Source of the DNA: Kluyvera georgiana ATCC 51603 | GTDB taxonomy: Bacteria; Pseudomonadota; Gammaproteobacteria; Enterobacterales; Enterobacteriaceae | Length of the DNA stretch: 64,000 nt | Assembly (NCBI RefSeq): GCF_001654985.1 | Contig: NZ_LXEU01000030.1 | Location: 1-64,000, forward strand | Direction: 5' to 3' | Part shown: positions 1-9,099 of the stretch, piece by piece | How positions within the stretch are numbered: the first letter of the stretch is position 1 | Layout: each line of letters opens with the position of its first letter | Notes under the pieces: generated by a model | Seen by the model: only the letters and a program-made list of their open reading frames with translations | Databases searched by the model: none | Told to the model about the DNA's origin: nothing | Program-made: the position numbers and the translations under genes

Positions 1-55
1 ATTCAGCTTGATTACAGATTACATCGACAGGCTAATGCGTGTTGATAACAGAATT

Positions 56-175
56 TGCCTGGCGGCTGTAGCGCGGTGGTCCCACCTGACCCCATGCCGA
101 ACTCAGAAGTGAAACGCCGTAGCGCCGATGGTAGTGTGGGGTCTCCCCATGCGAGAGTAGGGAACTGCCAGGCAT
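56..175 (+). rRNA. rrf: 5S ribosomal RNA
   Basis: A 120-nt 5S rRNA gene. The terminal stem is visible: TGCCTGGCGG at the 5' end pairs with the CTGCCAGGCA region at the 3' end, and the internal CCCCATGCCGAACTCAG stretch is the universal 5S core. It closes an rRNA operon whose 16S and 23S genes lie before the window; bases 1-55 look like the 23S-5S spacer. The neighbour kgtP matches the position of rrnG in E. coli, so this is probably rrfG, although the copy letter cannot be proved here. Confidence 0.97.
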
Positions 176-184
176 CAAATAAAA

Positions 185-221
185 CGAAAGGCTCAGTCGA
201 AAGACTGGGCCTTTTGTTTTA
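185..221 (+). terminator. rRNA operon terminator T1
   Basis: A stem-loop GGCTCAGTCGAAAGACTGGGCC is followed directly by CTTTTGTTTT. This is the classic rrnB T1-type intrinsic terminator, ten bases after 5S. Confidence 0.95.
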
Positions 222-355
222 TCTGTTGTTTGTCGGTGAGCGCTCTCCGGAGTAGGACAAATCCGCCGGGAGCGGATTTGAACGTTGCGCAGCAACGGCC
301 CGTAGGGTGGCGGGCAGGACGCCCGCCATAAACTGCCAGGCATCAATTAGTGAAG

Positions 356-384
356 AAGCCCATCCTGACGGATGGGCTTTTTTG
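356..384 (+). terminator. rRNA operon terminator T2
   Basis: A 10-bp perfect stem (AAGCCCATCC / GGATGGGCTT, loop TGAC) runs into a T tract. Between T1 and T2 there are two more hairpins (about 260-280, AAATCCGCC/GGCGGATTT-like, and 310-327, GGCGGGC/GCCCGCC) and a second copy of the 5S tail ACTGCCAGGCATCAA. This is the known rrnB T1-T2 arrangement. Confidence 0.9.
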
Positions 385-435
385 CGTCTGTGCGAAAGTA
401 AAACAGGGTGAAATCCCGGGCGATTAATGCCCTCT

Positions 436-516
436 GCAGGGCGGATAAGCGCAGCGTCATCAGGTCATCCCGGGGCACATTGCCGGATGGCGGCATAAAT
501 GCCTTATCCGGCCTAC
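436..516. repeat. Convergent REP pair (BIME)
   Basis: Two REP units in opposite orientation. The one at about 480-516 reads GCCGGATGGCGGC...CTTATCCGGCCTAC on the plus strand; the one at 436-464 is a less perfect copy on the minus strand (GCCTGATGACG...CTTATCCGCCCTG). Such pairs are typical enteric bacterial interspersed mosaic elements found between genes. The rest of the 5S-kgtP gap (to 718) holds the kgtP promoter region; no gene is seen in it. Confidence 0.85.
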
Positions 517-598
517 GTCATACTCCACTTTTTTTCCTCTCTATTCCCTTCTGTTCCTTCTGCACCTAATCCTAAATCGTGATCCTGCTAACAGAAAA

Positions 599-614
599 TG
601 TGATTTTCATCACT
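599..614. promoter_or_regulatory. Candidate CRP-cAMP site upstream of kgtP
   Basis: TGTGA-TTTTCA-TCACT matches the CRP consensus TGTGA-N6-TCACA in nine of ten half-site positions, about 105 bp before the kgtP start in an otherwise AT-rich stretch. Catabolite activation of a dicarboxylate permease is plausible. Predicted from sequence only. Confidence 0.6.
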
Positions 615-718
615 AATTTAATAATAACAATTGTATAACATTTCATTTACTAAAATATCTGCCTGCGTGACGTGTACGCCCGGTAAGGCAGGAGAGCGCT
701 TTTGGCAGGAGTTAACAA

Positions 719-2017
719 ATGGCCGTAACCAGTGTGACCCCAGAAGAATCGCTGGCCAACAGCGATACTCGCCGTCGCGTGATGGCAATCGTCGGGGCAT
801 CATCAGGGAACCTTGTTGAGTGGTTTGATTTCTACGTCTACTCGTTCTGTTCCCTCTATTTTGCTCACATTTTTTTTCCGTCAGGAAATACCACGACCCA
901 ACTGCTACAAACTGCTGGCGTATTTGCCGCAGGTTTTCTGATGCGCCCAATCGGTGGTTGGCTATTTGGCCGCATCGCGGACCGCCGCGGACGTAAGGTC
1001 TCGATGCTCATTTCCGTATGTATGATGTGTTTCGGCTCGTTAGTTATTGCCTGTTTACCGGGCTACAGCGTGATTGGCACTTGGGCTCCCGCACTGCTGC
1101 TGCTGGCGCGTTTGTTCCAGGGGCTGTCCGTTGGCGGCGAGTATGGTACCAGCGCCACCTACATGAGCGAGGTGGCGGTTGAAGGCCGTAAGGGCTTCTA
1201 TGCCTCCTTCCAGTATGTCACGCTGATTGGCGGACAACTGCTGGCTGTTCTGGTCGTGGTTATCTTGCAAAATGTGCTCAGCAGCGAAGATCTTCACGCC
1301 TGGGGATGGCGAATTCCATTTGCCCTGGGGGCCGTACTGGCGATTGTCGCCCTGTGGCTACGGCGTCAGCTGGATGAAACCTCGCAGAAAGAGACGCGCA
1401 CGCTAAAAGAAGCCGGTTCATTCAAAGGGCTGTGGCGTAACCGTAGAGCGTTTTTCATGGTGCTCGGTTTCACTGCTGCAGGGTCACTGAGTTTCTACAC
1501 CTTTACGACCTACATGCAGAAATATCTCGTGAACACTGCCGGGATGAGCGCAAACCTGGCAAGCGTCATTATGACCGCTGCGCTGTTCGTCTATATGCTC
1601 GTCCAGCCGTTGTTTGGCCTGCTGTCTGATAAAGTCGGACGTCGTACCTCAATGCTCTGCTTTGGTGCGCTGGCCACCCTGTTCACCGTGCCAATTCTCT
1701 CTGCGTTACAGAACGTCACGTCACCGTACGCGGCATTTGCGTTAGTCATGTGCGCGCTGCTCATTACCAGCTTCTACACCTCGATTAGCGGGATCCTGAA
1801 AGCTGAAATGTTCCCGGCGCAGGTGCGCGCGTTGGGGGTAGGCTTGTCTTATGCGGTGGCTAACGCCTTGTTTGGCGGTTCAGCCGAATACGTGGCGTTG
1901 TCGATGAAGTCGGCGGGTATCGAAACCGCCTTCTTCTGGTATGTGACGGTAATGGCGGCGATTGCTTTCCTGGTTTCACTTAAACTGCATCGCAAAGGAA
2001 AAGGTCTACGCTTGTAG
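719..2017 (+). CDS. kgtP: Alpha-ketoglutarate permease
   Basis: A 432-residue inner-membrane proton symporter of the major facilitator superfamily (metabolite:H+ symporter branch), importing 2-oxoglutarate. The N-terminus shows [13 protein letters not shown], diagnostic of the KgtP/ProP/ShiA group. The first intracellular loop carries [18 protein letters not shown], the MFS A-motif, and a second copy ([10 protein letters not shown]) begins the C-terminal half. About twelve hydrophobic segments can be read. Length equals the E. coli protein. The ATG at 719 has AGGAG eight bases upstream. The gene stands alone after the rRNA operon and meets yfiM tail to tail with one base between the stop codons. 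Confidence 0.96.
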   Translation: MAVTSVTPEESLANSDTRRRVMAIVGASSGNLVEWFDFYVYSFCSLYFAHIFFPSGNTTTQLLQTAGVFAAGFLMRPIGGWLFGRIADRRGRKVSMLISVCMMCFGSLVIACLPGYSVIGTWAPALLLLARLFQGLSVGGEYGTSATYMSEVAVEGRKGFYASFQYVTLIGGQLLAVLVVVILQNVLSSEDLHAWGWRIPFALGAVLAIVALWLRRQLDETSQKETRTLKEAGSFKGLWRNRRAFFMVLGFTAAGSLSFYTFTTYMQKYLVNTAGMSANLASVIMTAALFVYMLVQPLFGLLSDKVGRRTSMLCFGALATLFTVPILSALQNVTSPYAAFALVMCALLITSFYTSISGILKAEMFPAQVRALGVGLSYAVANALFGGSAEYVALSMKSAGIETAFFWYVTVMAAIAFLVSLKLHRKGKGLRL

Positions 2018-2018
2018 G

Positions 2019-2345
2019 TTAATGTTGCGCGAGCTGCCACACCGCATAGCCGGTGGTGGCGCCGGCAACGTCCCATGCAAAGTCTTTCCAGCTCCAGCCG
2101 CTCCCCGCCGGGCGGCTGTCCCAAAGCTCTTTTGACGCACCCAGACTAATGGAGAACAGAAAGCCAATCGCCGCGCTGCGATCGCGGCTGACGCCCTGGT
2201 GCTGCGCATACTCATTACCGGCGGCTGAAAGCATGGCCGAGGCAATAAAATGCTGAGCTTTATCCTGCCCGCTCCAGCTATCGTTTGCCATATGGCTGCA
2301 ACCGCTGAGCGCCAGCATTGTGCAAATCAGAAGGGGACGTAGCAT
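2019..2345 (-). CDS. yfiM: YfiM family lipoprotein
   Basis: A small predicted outer-membrane lipoprotein of 108 residues. The N-terminus [16 protein letters not shown] is a lipoprotein signal with the acylated Cys in the lipobox L-S-G-C; the mature part begins [17 protein letters not shown], matching E. coli YfiM. An ATG five codons upstream also exists, but the inner ATG at 2345 has GGAG six bases before it and matches the family length, so it was chosen. Function is unknown. It lies just beyond the pssA terminator. Confidence 0.88.
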   Translation of the reverse strand: MLRPLLICTMLALSGCSHMANDSWSGQDKAQHFIASAMLSAAGNEYAQHQGVSRDRSAAIGFLFSISLGASKELWDSRPAGSGWSWKDFAWDVAGATTGYAVWQLAQH

Positions 2346-2360
2346 AAAGACTCCAGTCAT

Positions 2361-2385
2361 AAAAAAGCCCCGACGTGCGGGGCTT
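2361..2385 (-). terminator. pssA terminator
   Basis: On the minus strand AAGCCCCGCACGTCGGGGCTTTTTT is a GC-rich stem (GCCCCG/CGGGGC) followed by a T run, starting five bases past the pssA stop. Confidence 0.88.
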
Positions 2386-2389
2386 CAGT

Positions 2390-3745
2390 TTACAGGATAC
2401 GGCTAATCAGCCTGTCGATACGAATTCGACGCAGACGGCGAATCAGCTTACGCACTTTTACCGGGTAATCCGCGATGCTTTGCAGGTCGCGGAAGTGATT
2501 AACCACCGTCGTGTGCTTACGGATGAGGTCCAGCTCTTTCTGGCGCATCGACGCCAGCTGTTTTTTCGGATCGTGAATCAACACCGCGTTTTCCAGGTCC
2601 AGACGCCAGGCACGAGGGTTGAGGTTATTGCCGGTCAGCAGAATCCACTCGTTGTCGACCCACATCCCTTTAAGGTGATAGCTATTATCGCCATCTTTCC
2701 ACAGGCGCACCGTCAGCTGATCGGTATTGATGTAATATTGCAGGCGGCTCAGGAAGCGGCGCAGGTTAATTTCGTAGAGATAAGGCAGCGCGCCGATAAT
2801 TTTAAACGGCTCATTTTCCGGAATATAGAAGTCATTCGCCGTTTTGTCACCGACGATAATCTCCACTTTCTTCCCCTCGCGCAGCAGACGAATAATGCTG
2901 CGGACCAGCAATGCTGGCAGGTTAAAGTAAGGGGTGCAGATAGTGAGCTTTTCTTCGGTGCAAGGCATCAGGTGGAAAATAGCTTTATTCAGCTGGCTGG
3001 TTTTCCCCAGGCCAACCAGCGGCGTAACCGTCAGCTCATCATCACCGGCATTGCCTGTGAAATGGTAGCTGGTATCACGCAGTTCCTGGCGATACTGGCG
3101 GATATCATTTTTGATTTCCGGGCTTTTCGGGCGCTCGGTGTTGTCCAGGCGATTAACGCCACGGCCTTCGACCAGATTCTCCGATACCCAGTTGAACATG
3201 ATATCGGCCATCTGCGGATTGCGGATACATTGGTAGCGATCATAACGATATTTATCGTGCTGATGCAGATAGACATCGTTGATGCTGGCGCCGCTATACA
3301 GCACGCAGTCATCAATAATGAAGCCTTTAAAATGCAGTACGCCGAGTGCTTCACGGGTATTCACCGGCACGCCATAAACGGGAACCTCGACACCGGGATT
3401 CTCTTTTGCGGTGCGGCAGTACCAGTCCGCGTTGGTATTGGATGCAGCAGCACCAATGCGCCCACGCTGTGCGCGATGCCAGTCAACCAGCACGCGAACA
3501 TCGAGTTCCGGGCGTTGACGTTTGGCATCGTACAGGGCTTGCAGAATCATCTTTCCGGCGTCGTCCTGCTCAAGGTACAACGCGACGATACAGATTCGGC
3601 GCGTGGCGCTGGCGATTTTTGCGAGCAACGCTTCACGAAAATCTGCTGGAGCATAAAAAAACTCAATATCATCAACAGACTGTGAAAGCTTGGGTAGTTG
3701 GGCAAGGTGTTGTTGATGTTTATTACGCTTAAATTTTGACAACAT
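2390..3745 (-). CDS. pssA: CDP-diacylglycerol--serine O-phosphatidyltransferase
   Basis: Phosphatidylserine synthase, 451 residues. It transfers the phosphatidyl group from CDP-diacylglycerol to L-serine, the committed step to phosphatidylethanolamine, at the cytoplasmic membrane surface. It belongs to the phospholipase D superfamily: two HKD-type motifs are visible, HFKGFIIDD (first third) and HLKGMWVDNEW with TGNNLNPRAW after it. The C-terminus is strongly basic (KLIRRLRRIRIDRLI), as expected for a peripheral, ribosome-associating enzyme. Two adjacent ATGs exist (3748 and 3745); the second gives the E. coli length. It follows patZ on the same strand with about 108 bp between. Confidence 0.96.
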   Translation of the reverse strand: MLSKFKRNKHQQHLAQLPKLSQSVDDIEFFYAPADFREALLAKIASATRRICIVALYLEQDDAGKMILQALYDAKRQRPELDVRVLVDWHRAQRGRIGAAASNTNADWYCRTAKENPGVEVPVYGVPVNTREALGVLHFKGFIIDDCVLYSGASINDVYLHQHDKYRYDRYQCIRNPQMADIMFNWVSENLVEGRGVNRLDNTERPKSPEIKNDIRQYRQELRDTSYHFTGNAGDDELTVTPLVGLGKTSQLNKAIFHLMPCTEEKLTICTPYFNLPALLVRSIIRLLREGKKVEIIVGDKTANDFYIPENEPFKIIGALPYLYEINLRRFLSRLQYYINTDQLTVRLWKDGDNSYHLKGMWVDNEWILLTGNNLNPRAWRLDLENAVLIHDPKKQLASMRQKELDLIRKHTTVVNHFRDLQSIADYPVKVRKLIRRLRRIRIDRLISRIL

Positions 3746-3853
3746 CACAGTGCGTTTCTTCTCTGGTTTAGTGAAGGGTCCTCTGTACCACGCAGACGAC
3801 GTAAGCGGTCAATGATACCATCTCTGTCGGTTAAGGGCAGCATTTCCAGCAGC

Positions 3854-6505
3854 TTACTCATCACTTAGCCTTAATGACAGCCCGACAATGCCATCTTCCA
3901 GCTGAATATCTACGTCAAAACCGAGCTTCCTCGCGAGGGCAATCATCCCGCGATTGTTTGGCATGGTAATGCCATTCAGGCGCTGCAAACCATGGGCTCG
4001 GGTATAGCTGATAAGTTTGTCCAGCAGACGCCCGCCTAGCCCCAGCCCTTTCAGATCGGAGCGCACCAACACGGCAAATTCCGCGTCAATATTGTCGGGA
4101 TCGGAAATGGCGCGAGTCACCCCCAGGATCTCAGTGCGATCGCCTGGCGAATAGACCGCGACGAAAGCCATTTCTCGATCGTAGTCGATCTGCGTCATAT
4201 TGGCTAAATCGTCGTGGGTAAATTCGTTGATCTCGCTGAAATAGCGGTAATAAAGATCTTCTTTCGTGACTTGAGCGATAAATTGCTGCAGCAGCGGCTC
4301 GTCTTCCGGCAGGATCGGTCGGAACAGGCAGCGCTCGCCGTTCTTCATGGTCACCCACTCTTCAAGGTGCTGCGGGTAAGGCCGCACCGCCAGCCGACTT
4401 TCGCTTGAGCCGCTAAATGGCGCAATATCCAGCGTCACGTCCAGAGCGGTAAATTCGTTGCCAGAGGCAAGCAGCGGGTGAATATCCAGCCGCTGAATTT
4501 CAGGGCAATCAACTATCAGGTTCGACACCTGTACCAGCAGCTGGCTCAGCCCCGCCACATCCAGCGGTCGCAGCGCGCTACGCCCGCGGATTTTCTTGCT
4601 TTTAATCGCCTGAATGACCAGATAGCGTGCCAGCGTCATATTCAGCGGCGGTAGGGCAACTGCAGCCTGATCCTCCGCACGCCATTCCACGCCTCCTTCG
4701 CCCAGCATAATCAGCGGGCCGAAAACCGGATCGTGCTCGACGACGACGCGCAGCTCCTGAGCACCGGCGCGGTTTGCCATACTTTGCACCAGCAGCCCGT
4801 GAATGCGCGCCTGCGGCCAGGCCATTTTTACACGGTCCAGGATGGCGTCCGCCGCCTGCTGCACTTCGCTGGCTGTGCGCAGGTAGAGCATGACGCCCTG
4901 AACTTCAGATTTATGCGGAATGTCCGGAGAACGGAGCTTAAGCGCAACCGGATAACCAATCTGCTCGGCAATATGCACGGCCTCGGCGCTGTCGGAGGCA
5001 ATCCAGGTGGGCAGCGTATTCAGGCCGTAAGTCTCTAAAATCGGCCGCACTTCGTGGGTGTCCAGCGCGCTGATGCCGTTATCAATCGCTTGTTGTAATA
5101 ATTCATGCGCCTGGCCGGTATTGGCGGTCAGGCTGTGCGGTAGGGCCGGGGTTTCCCGCAGCTGCTTCTGGTTGCGCCGGTACTCCACCATGTGCATAAA
5201 GGCAGTAATGGTGCCTTCCGGCGTACGGTAGGTCGGGATCCCGGCGTCGCTGAACATCCGGCGTGCCTCGATCGACGAATACTCGCCGCACCAGTTGGTC
5301 AGTACGCTGATGTAGTTGCCGCGTGGGTGTTGCTTAATCAGGTCAATCAAGGCCGCAGCGCTTTCGCTGCCTGGCGCGGTGGCGCTGGGTGAGTGGATGA
5401 CCATCAGCGCATCGAGGTCCGGGCTATTCAGCAACACATTCACCGCCGTCAGATAATGGCCAATACTGGCATCATCACGTAAATCCAGCGGGTTGTTGGC
5501 CTCAACGGTATCGGGCAGTAGCTGTTGAAGCTGCTGGCGCGTCTCGTCGCTCAGCGTGGCCAGCTTGCCATTACGCGCCCAGTGTTCATCTAACGCGAGC
5601 GCCGCAGGCGCCGCGCCGTTACTGATGAGCATCAGTCGCTCGCCGCGTAGCGGCCGCATATGGCTGAGCGTTTCAACGGCAGAAAACAGTTCGTGCGTGT
5701 CCTGTACGCGGAGCAAACCTGCGCGCTGGATAGCCGCATCCCAGGCTGGATCCATACCCGAGTTCACGTGCAGTAGCCGCTGTGCCGCCGGGCTACGGCC
5801 GCTTTTAATCACCAGAATGGGTTTATTACGCGATGCGCTGCGGGCGGCAGAGACAAAACGGCGCGCGTCGCTGAGTTGCTCGAGATACAGCAGAATGGCG
5901 CTGGTTTTACTATCACGCGCCAGATAGTCGAGCAGGTCGTCGACGTCGATATCGAGGCTGTCGCCGAGCGCGATAAAATAGGAGAAGCCCATTTCGCGCT
6001 GCTGTGCCCAGTCCAGAATGGTGTTCGAGACCGCGGCGGACTGCGAGATAAAGGCCAGCTTGCCTTTGCGGATAGGGACCGGCGAGAAGCTGGCGTTCAG
6101 CCCCTGCCATGGCGCCAGCAACCCGAGGCTATTCGGCCCCAGCAGTCGCATCTGATAACGTGCGGCGCAGGCTTTTAGCTCGCTGAACTGGTCCGGAGGG
6201 GAGGAGAGAATAATACAGGTTTTGCAGCCTTTTTCGCCCAGTGACTCCAGCAGCTCAAGATTGCGGCGCGCATGGGTGCACAACACGGCGAGATCGGGCG
6301 AGAAGGGGAGGCTTTCTACCGTCGGCCAGGCCAGCACGCCCAGCACCGCTTTCCAGGCGGGCGTCACCGGTAAAACCGGGCCAGCGAAACCACCCGCCAG
6401 CAGGTTTTGCATCATCAGAAAACCGGCGCGCTGAGGTTTCATTGACGCGCCAATCACCGCAATCGATTTGGGTCTCAGCAGTGCTTCCAGCCCACGTTGG
6501 CTCAT
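3854..6505 (-). CDS. patZ: Protein lysine acetyltransferase (PatZ/Pka)
   Basis: An 883-residue GNAT-type protein acetyltransferase, known in E. coli as PatZ/YfiQ and in Salmonella as Pat, which acetylates and so inactivates acetyl-CoA synthetase and modifies other proteins. Order of parts: an N-terminal CoA-binding Rossmann domain (RPKSIAVIGAS at about 12-22), a succinyl-CoA-synthetase-like middle, an ATP-grasp region (GYPVALKLRSPDIPHKSEVQG), and a C-terminal GNAT domain (KGLGLGGRLLDKLISYTR, the acetyl-CoA loop). The ATG at 6505 has GGAAG ahead of it. It lies 35 bp after tapT on the same strand, as in E. coli, so the two probably form one transcription unit. Confidence 0.95.
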   Translation of the reverse strand: MSQRGLEALLRPKSIAVIGASMKPQRAGFLMMQNLLAGGFAGPVLPVTPAWKAVLGVLAWPTVESLPFSPDLAVLCTHARRNLELLESLGEKGCKTCIILSSPPDQFSELKACAARYQMRLLGPNSLGLLAPWQGLNASFSPVPIRKGKLAFISQSAAVSNTILDWAQQREMGFSYFIALGDSLDIDVDDLLDYLARDSKTSAILLYLEQLSDARRFVSAARSASRNKPILVIKSGRSPAAQRLLHVNSGMDPAWDAAIQRAGLLRVQDTHELFSAVETLSHMRPLRGERLMLISNGAAPAALALDEHWARNGKLATLSDETRQQLQQLLPDTVEANNPLDLRDDASIGHYLTAVNVLLNSPDLDALMVIHSPSATAPGSESAAALIDLIKQHPRGNYISVLTNWCGEYSSIEARRMFSDAGIPTYRTPEGTITAFMHMVEYRRNQKQLRETPALPHSLTANTGQAHELLQQAIDNGISALDTHEVRPILETYGLNTLPTWIASDSAEAVHIAEQIGYPVALKLRSPDIPHKSEVQGVMLYLRTASEVQQAADAILDRVKMAWPQARIHGLLVQSMANRAGAQELRVVVEHDPVFGPLIMLGEGGVEWRAEDQAAVALPPLNMTLARYLVIQAIKSKKIRGRSALRPLDVAGLSQLLVQVSNLIVDCPEIQRLDIHPLLASGNEFTALDVTLDIAPFSGSSESRLAVRPYPQHLEEWVTMKNGERCLFRPILPEDEPLLQQFIAQVTKEDLYYRYFSEINEFTHDDLANMTQIDYDREMAFVAVYSPGDRTEILGVTRAISDPDNIDAEFAVLVRSDLKGLGLGGRLLDKLISYTRAHGLQRLNGITMPNNRGMIALARKLGFDVDIQLEDGIVGLSLRLSDE

Positions 6506-6540
6506 ACCGGTCTTCCTTACGCGACAATAACGGTAAGAGT

Positions 6541-7239
6541 TTAACCGTTTTCCGCCTCGACTGCTGTGACGCTGCCCTGATGCTGAGATTTTCCTGCCAG
6601 ATAGCGACTGCGAAAGCGGGTGAAATGTTCACTGAGTGCCGACGCAGCATCGGTGTCATTCGCTAAATCGAGCAGCGCAATCGCCACTTCAGCGGTGCAA
6701 TACTGCCCTTCAGCGTGCACTTCGCGCAGGCTATAGGCTGACACGCGCGAAAGGTCGACGGAGATCAGCGGCAGGTTGTCCAGCCACGGGCTTTTGCGAA
6801 ACATTTTGCGCGCTTCCGGCCAGGTTCCGTCTAACATAATAAAGAGCGGCGGCTTACCGGCAGGCGGGGTGCTTAATACTTGCCTATCCGCATCGGCGTA
6901 GGATGAAGGGAAGACGACCATCGGCTGATAGTCGGGGTTGCGCACCAAATCCAGCAGCGCCTGCGGTGGCTCCGTGCGCGACCACTGGAAAGCCTCGGTC
7001 TGCGGCAAAATATCGGCGATCAGGCGACCGGTATTACTTGGCTTCATCGGTTCAGTATCGAACATCACCAGGCAAAAACGGCTTTTTGCCGACTGTGGTA
7101 CGATGGTGTCGCATAAACAATAGCGCTGTACCAATAGACAACGCTGGCAGCGACGAACCCGGTTACCGCGGGCAAGAAAAGGACGAGTCGCGCGGGCAAG
7201 ACGCTCGGCGCGCAACCGAAGAACGGCGTTATCAATCAT
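6541..7239 (-). CDS. tapT: tRNA-uridine aminocarboxypropyltransferase (TapT, DTW family)
   Basis: A 232-residue DTW-domain enzyme (formerly YfiP) that transfers the 3-amino-3-carboxypropyl group of S-adenosylmethionine to uridine 47 of tRNAs, making acp3U. The name-giving motif is seen as LDGTWPEA (about residues 136-143), and a cysteine cluster near the N-terminus (C31, C34, C41, C43: CQRC...CLC) looks like a zinc site. Its stop is 35 bp before patZ, so the two are likely co-transcribed. trxC lies upstream on the same strand. Confidence 0.92.
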   Translation of the reverse strand: MIDNAVLRLRAERLARATRPFLARGNRVRRCQRCLLVQRYCLCDTIVPQSAKSRFCLVMFDTEPMKPSNTGRLIADILPQTEAFQWSRTEPPQALLDLVRNPDYQPMVVFPSSYADADRQVLSTPPAGKPPLFIMLDGTWPEARKMFRKSPWLDNLPLISVDLSRVSAYSLREVHAEGQYCTAEVAIALLDLANDTDAASALSEHFTRFRSRYLAGKSQHQGSVTAVEAENG

Positions 7240-7280
7240 GGGATTCGAACGGCAAAAACGCTATTGTCGCAGAGGCGGAT

Positions 7281-7303
7281 ACGGGGCACAAGATGTGCCC
7301 CGT
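7281..7303. repeat. Perfect 10-bp inverted repeat between trxC and tapT
   Basis: ACGGGGCACA-AGA-TGTGCCCCGT forms an uninterrupted GC-rich 10-bp stem with a 3-nt loop just after the trxC stop. No T run follows on either strand, so it is not a standard intrinsic terminator. It may stabilise the trxC 3' end or attenuate read-through into tapT. Confidence 0.75.
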
Positions 7304-7308
7304 GGGTA

Positions 7309-7734
7309 TCAGGCTTGCAGGGCCTCGTTCAGCCAGCTTTCAAACGGCGCTTTGGGGACTGCGCCGTTGAGCATATCAATCACTTCGCCATTTTTGAAAA
7401 TCATAATGGTCGGGATACTGCGAATACGGAAACGCGCGCTCAGTTCTCGTTCGGCTTCGGTGTTCACTTTTACGAAGCGCATCGTGCTGCTGCGCTCTTC
7501 GGCGACGTCTTCAAATATCGGCGCAAAATTGCGGCATGGGCCGCACCATGGCGCCCAGAAATCAACCACAACCGGGAGATCGTCCTTCAGCAGTTTGTCC
7601 AGCGTGCTGTCCGTGGCGTTAATAACATCGCCATCAAACAAGTCTTCACCACAGCGTCCACATTTTGCCGCCTCGTTAATGCGTTCTTCTGGAATGCGAT
7701 TAAGCGCCTGGCAGTGGGCACAAACGGTATTCAT
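7309..7734 (-). CDS. trxC: Thioredoxin 2
   Basis: A 141-residue cytoplasmic dithiol reductase. The C-terminal thioredoxin fold carries the active site WCGPC (C64 and C67) and the cis-proline loop SIPTIM. The N-terminal extension that sets TrxC apart from TrxA is present with two CxxC pairs (C5/C8 and C25/C28) that bind zinc. It is two residues longer than the recalled E. coli protein. In E. coli trxC is under OxyR; no convincing OxyR site could be read here. It is divergent from yfiF. Confidence 0.96.
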   Translation of the reverse strand: MNTVCAHCQALNRIPEERINEAAKCGRCGEDLFDGDVINATDSTLDKLLKDDLPVVVDFWAPWCGPCRNFAPIFEDVAEERSSTMRFVKVNTEAERELSARFRIRSIPTIMIFKNGEVIDMLNGAVPKAPFESWLNEALQA

Positions 7735-7938
7735 AACTCACCTCTGGGTCGTCGTGTTGCAGAACGGCAATGTTGCCGAATGTTTCTATAATGTTACACA
7801 TTATCGTTCACAGCGTATTAATCGACAATGCGTTTTATCCAATGGGTACAATAGTCGTGGTCTTTTGTACGAAGTCATAGCTAAGCGCTGGCACATCAGG
7901 TAATCTGCGCGCTTCGCGCAGCGCAGGTGGAGAAAAAC

Positions 7939-9039
7939 ATGAGCGACGAACTGAAAAACAAAAACGGCAAGGTCAAAGTGATGTACGTCCGCAGTGACGA
8001 TGACTCGGACAAACGCACCCAAAATCCACGTACTGGTAAAGGCGGAGGCCGTCCAGGCGCATCCCGTGCCGGTACTTCCCGTGCCGAAGGCGGTCGTCGC
8101 CCTGCCCGTGATGAGAGAAAGGGTCAAAACAGCGATCGTGGCCGTGAGCGCGGTCGCGATCGGGATGTTGAACGCGATCGCGAACGTGGTGAAGGCTCCC
8201 CATGGCGTACGGTTTCCCGTGCGCCGGGTGACGAAACCATCGTTAAGCCCGATCACGGCGGCATCAGCGGCAAAAGCTTTATCGATCCGGAAGTTTTGCG
8301 TCGTCAGCGTGCGGAAGAAACCCGCGTCTACGGTGAAAACGCCTGTCAGGCGCTGTTCCAGAGCCGTCCGGACGCGATTGTTCGCGCCTGGTTTGTGCAG
8401 AGCGTCACCCCGCGCTTTAAAGAAGCGCTGCGCTGGATGGCGGCAAACCGTAAAGCCTACCACGTGGTGGATGAAGCCGAGCTGGCGAAAGCGTCCGGCA
8501 CTGAACATCACGGTGGCGTTTGCTTCCTGATTAAAAAACGTAACGGCACTTCCGTACAGCAGTGGGTCGCGAAAAGCGGCGAAGATGATTGCGTACTGGC
8601 GCTGGAAGATGCGGGTAACCCGCACAACCTCGGCGCGATGATCCGCAGCTGCGCGCACTTTGGTGTGAAAGGCGTGGTATTGCAGGATGCGGCGCTGCTG
8701 GAATCTGGTGCCGCAATTCGTACCGCTGAAGGCGGCGCTGAGCATGTTGAGCCGATTACCGGCGACAGCTTCATTGCTGCACTGGAACAGTTCCGCGATG
8801 CGGGCTACACCATCGTCACGACCAGCAGCAACGGCCGCGGTCTGCCGCTGTTCAAATCAGAACTGCCGAAGAAAATGGTGCTGGCGCTGGGCCAGGACCG
8901 CGATGGCGTTTCCGAAGCGGCTGCAGCTATTGCTGACATGAGCGTGTCAATCGACGGGACGCGTGCCGTTGAAGGCCTGAACGTCTCCGTGGCGACGGGC
9001 GTGCTGCTGGCGGAATGGTGGCGTCAGCATAAAGCGTAA
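7939..9039 (+). CDS. yfiF: TrmH/SpoU-family RNA methyltransferase YfiF
   Basis: A predicted 2'-O-ribose RNA methyltransferase of the SpoU family, 366 residues; its RNA target is not established to my knowledge. The C-terminal SPOUT domain shows the three family motifs: [22 protein letters not shown] and [12 protein letters not shown] substrate-binding domain precedes it (about 120-195). The first ~100 residues are low-complexity and rich in Arg, Gly and Asp ([17 protein letters not shown]), likely disordered, and about 20-25 residues longer than the E. coli homologue I recall. A GTG at 7927 is in frame, but the ATG at 7939 has GGTGGA upstream and matches the family start. Confidence 0.92.
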   Translation: MSDELKNKNGKVKVMYVRSDDDSDKRTQNPRTGKGGGRPGASRAGTSRAEGGRRPARDERKGQNSDRGRERGRDRDVERDRERGEGSPWRTVSRAPGDETIVKPDHGGISGKSFIDPEVLRRQRAEETRVYGENACQALFQSRPDAIVRAWFVQSVTPRFKEALRWMAANRKAYHVVDEAELAKASGTEHHGGVCFLIKKRNGTSVQQWVAKSGEDDCVLALEDAGNPHNLGAMIRSCAHFGVKGVVLQDAALLESGAAIRTAEGGAEHVEPITGDSFIAALEQFRDAGYTIVTTSSNGRGLPLFKSELPKKMVLALGQDRDGVSEAAAAIADMSVSIDGTRAVEGLNVSVATGVLLAEWWRQHKA

Positions 9040-9050
9040 GTACGTGAATG

Positions 9051-9086
9051 AAAAAAACCGGTAGAGGCGACTCTACCGGTTTTTTT
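9051..9086. terminator. Bidirectional terminator between yfiF and ung
   Basis: A10-bp stem ACCGGTAGAG/CTCTACCGGT with loop GCGA is flanked by seven A on the left and seven T on the right, so it can stop transcription from both convergent genes. Confidence 0.95.
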
Positions 9087-9099
9087 ATGCCTGCTTTAG

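Noticed and set aside
55-255. Small frame over the 5S rRNA gene
   Set aside because: The DNA is structural RNA followed by a terminator.
2375-3685. Long plus-strand reading frame of 436 codons opposite pssA
   Set aside because: pssA on the other strand has full-length family identity with both HKD motifs; the plus-strand translation has no recognisable domain and reflects codon bias of a GC-rich gene.
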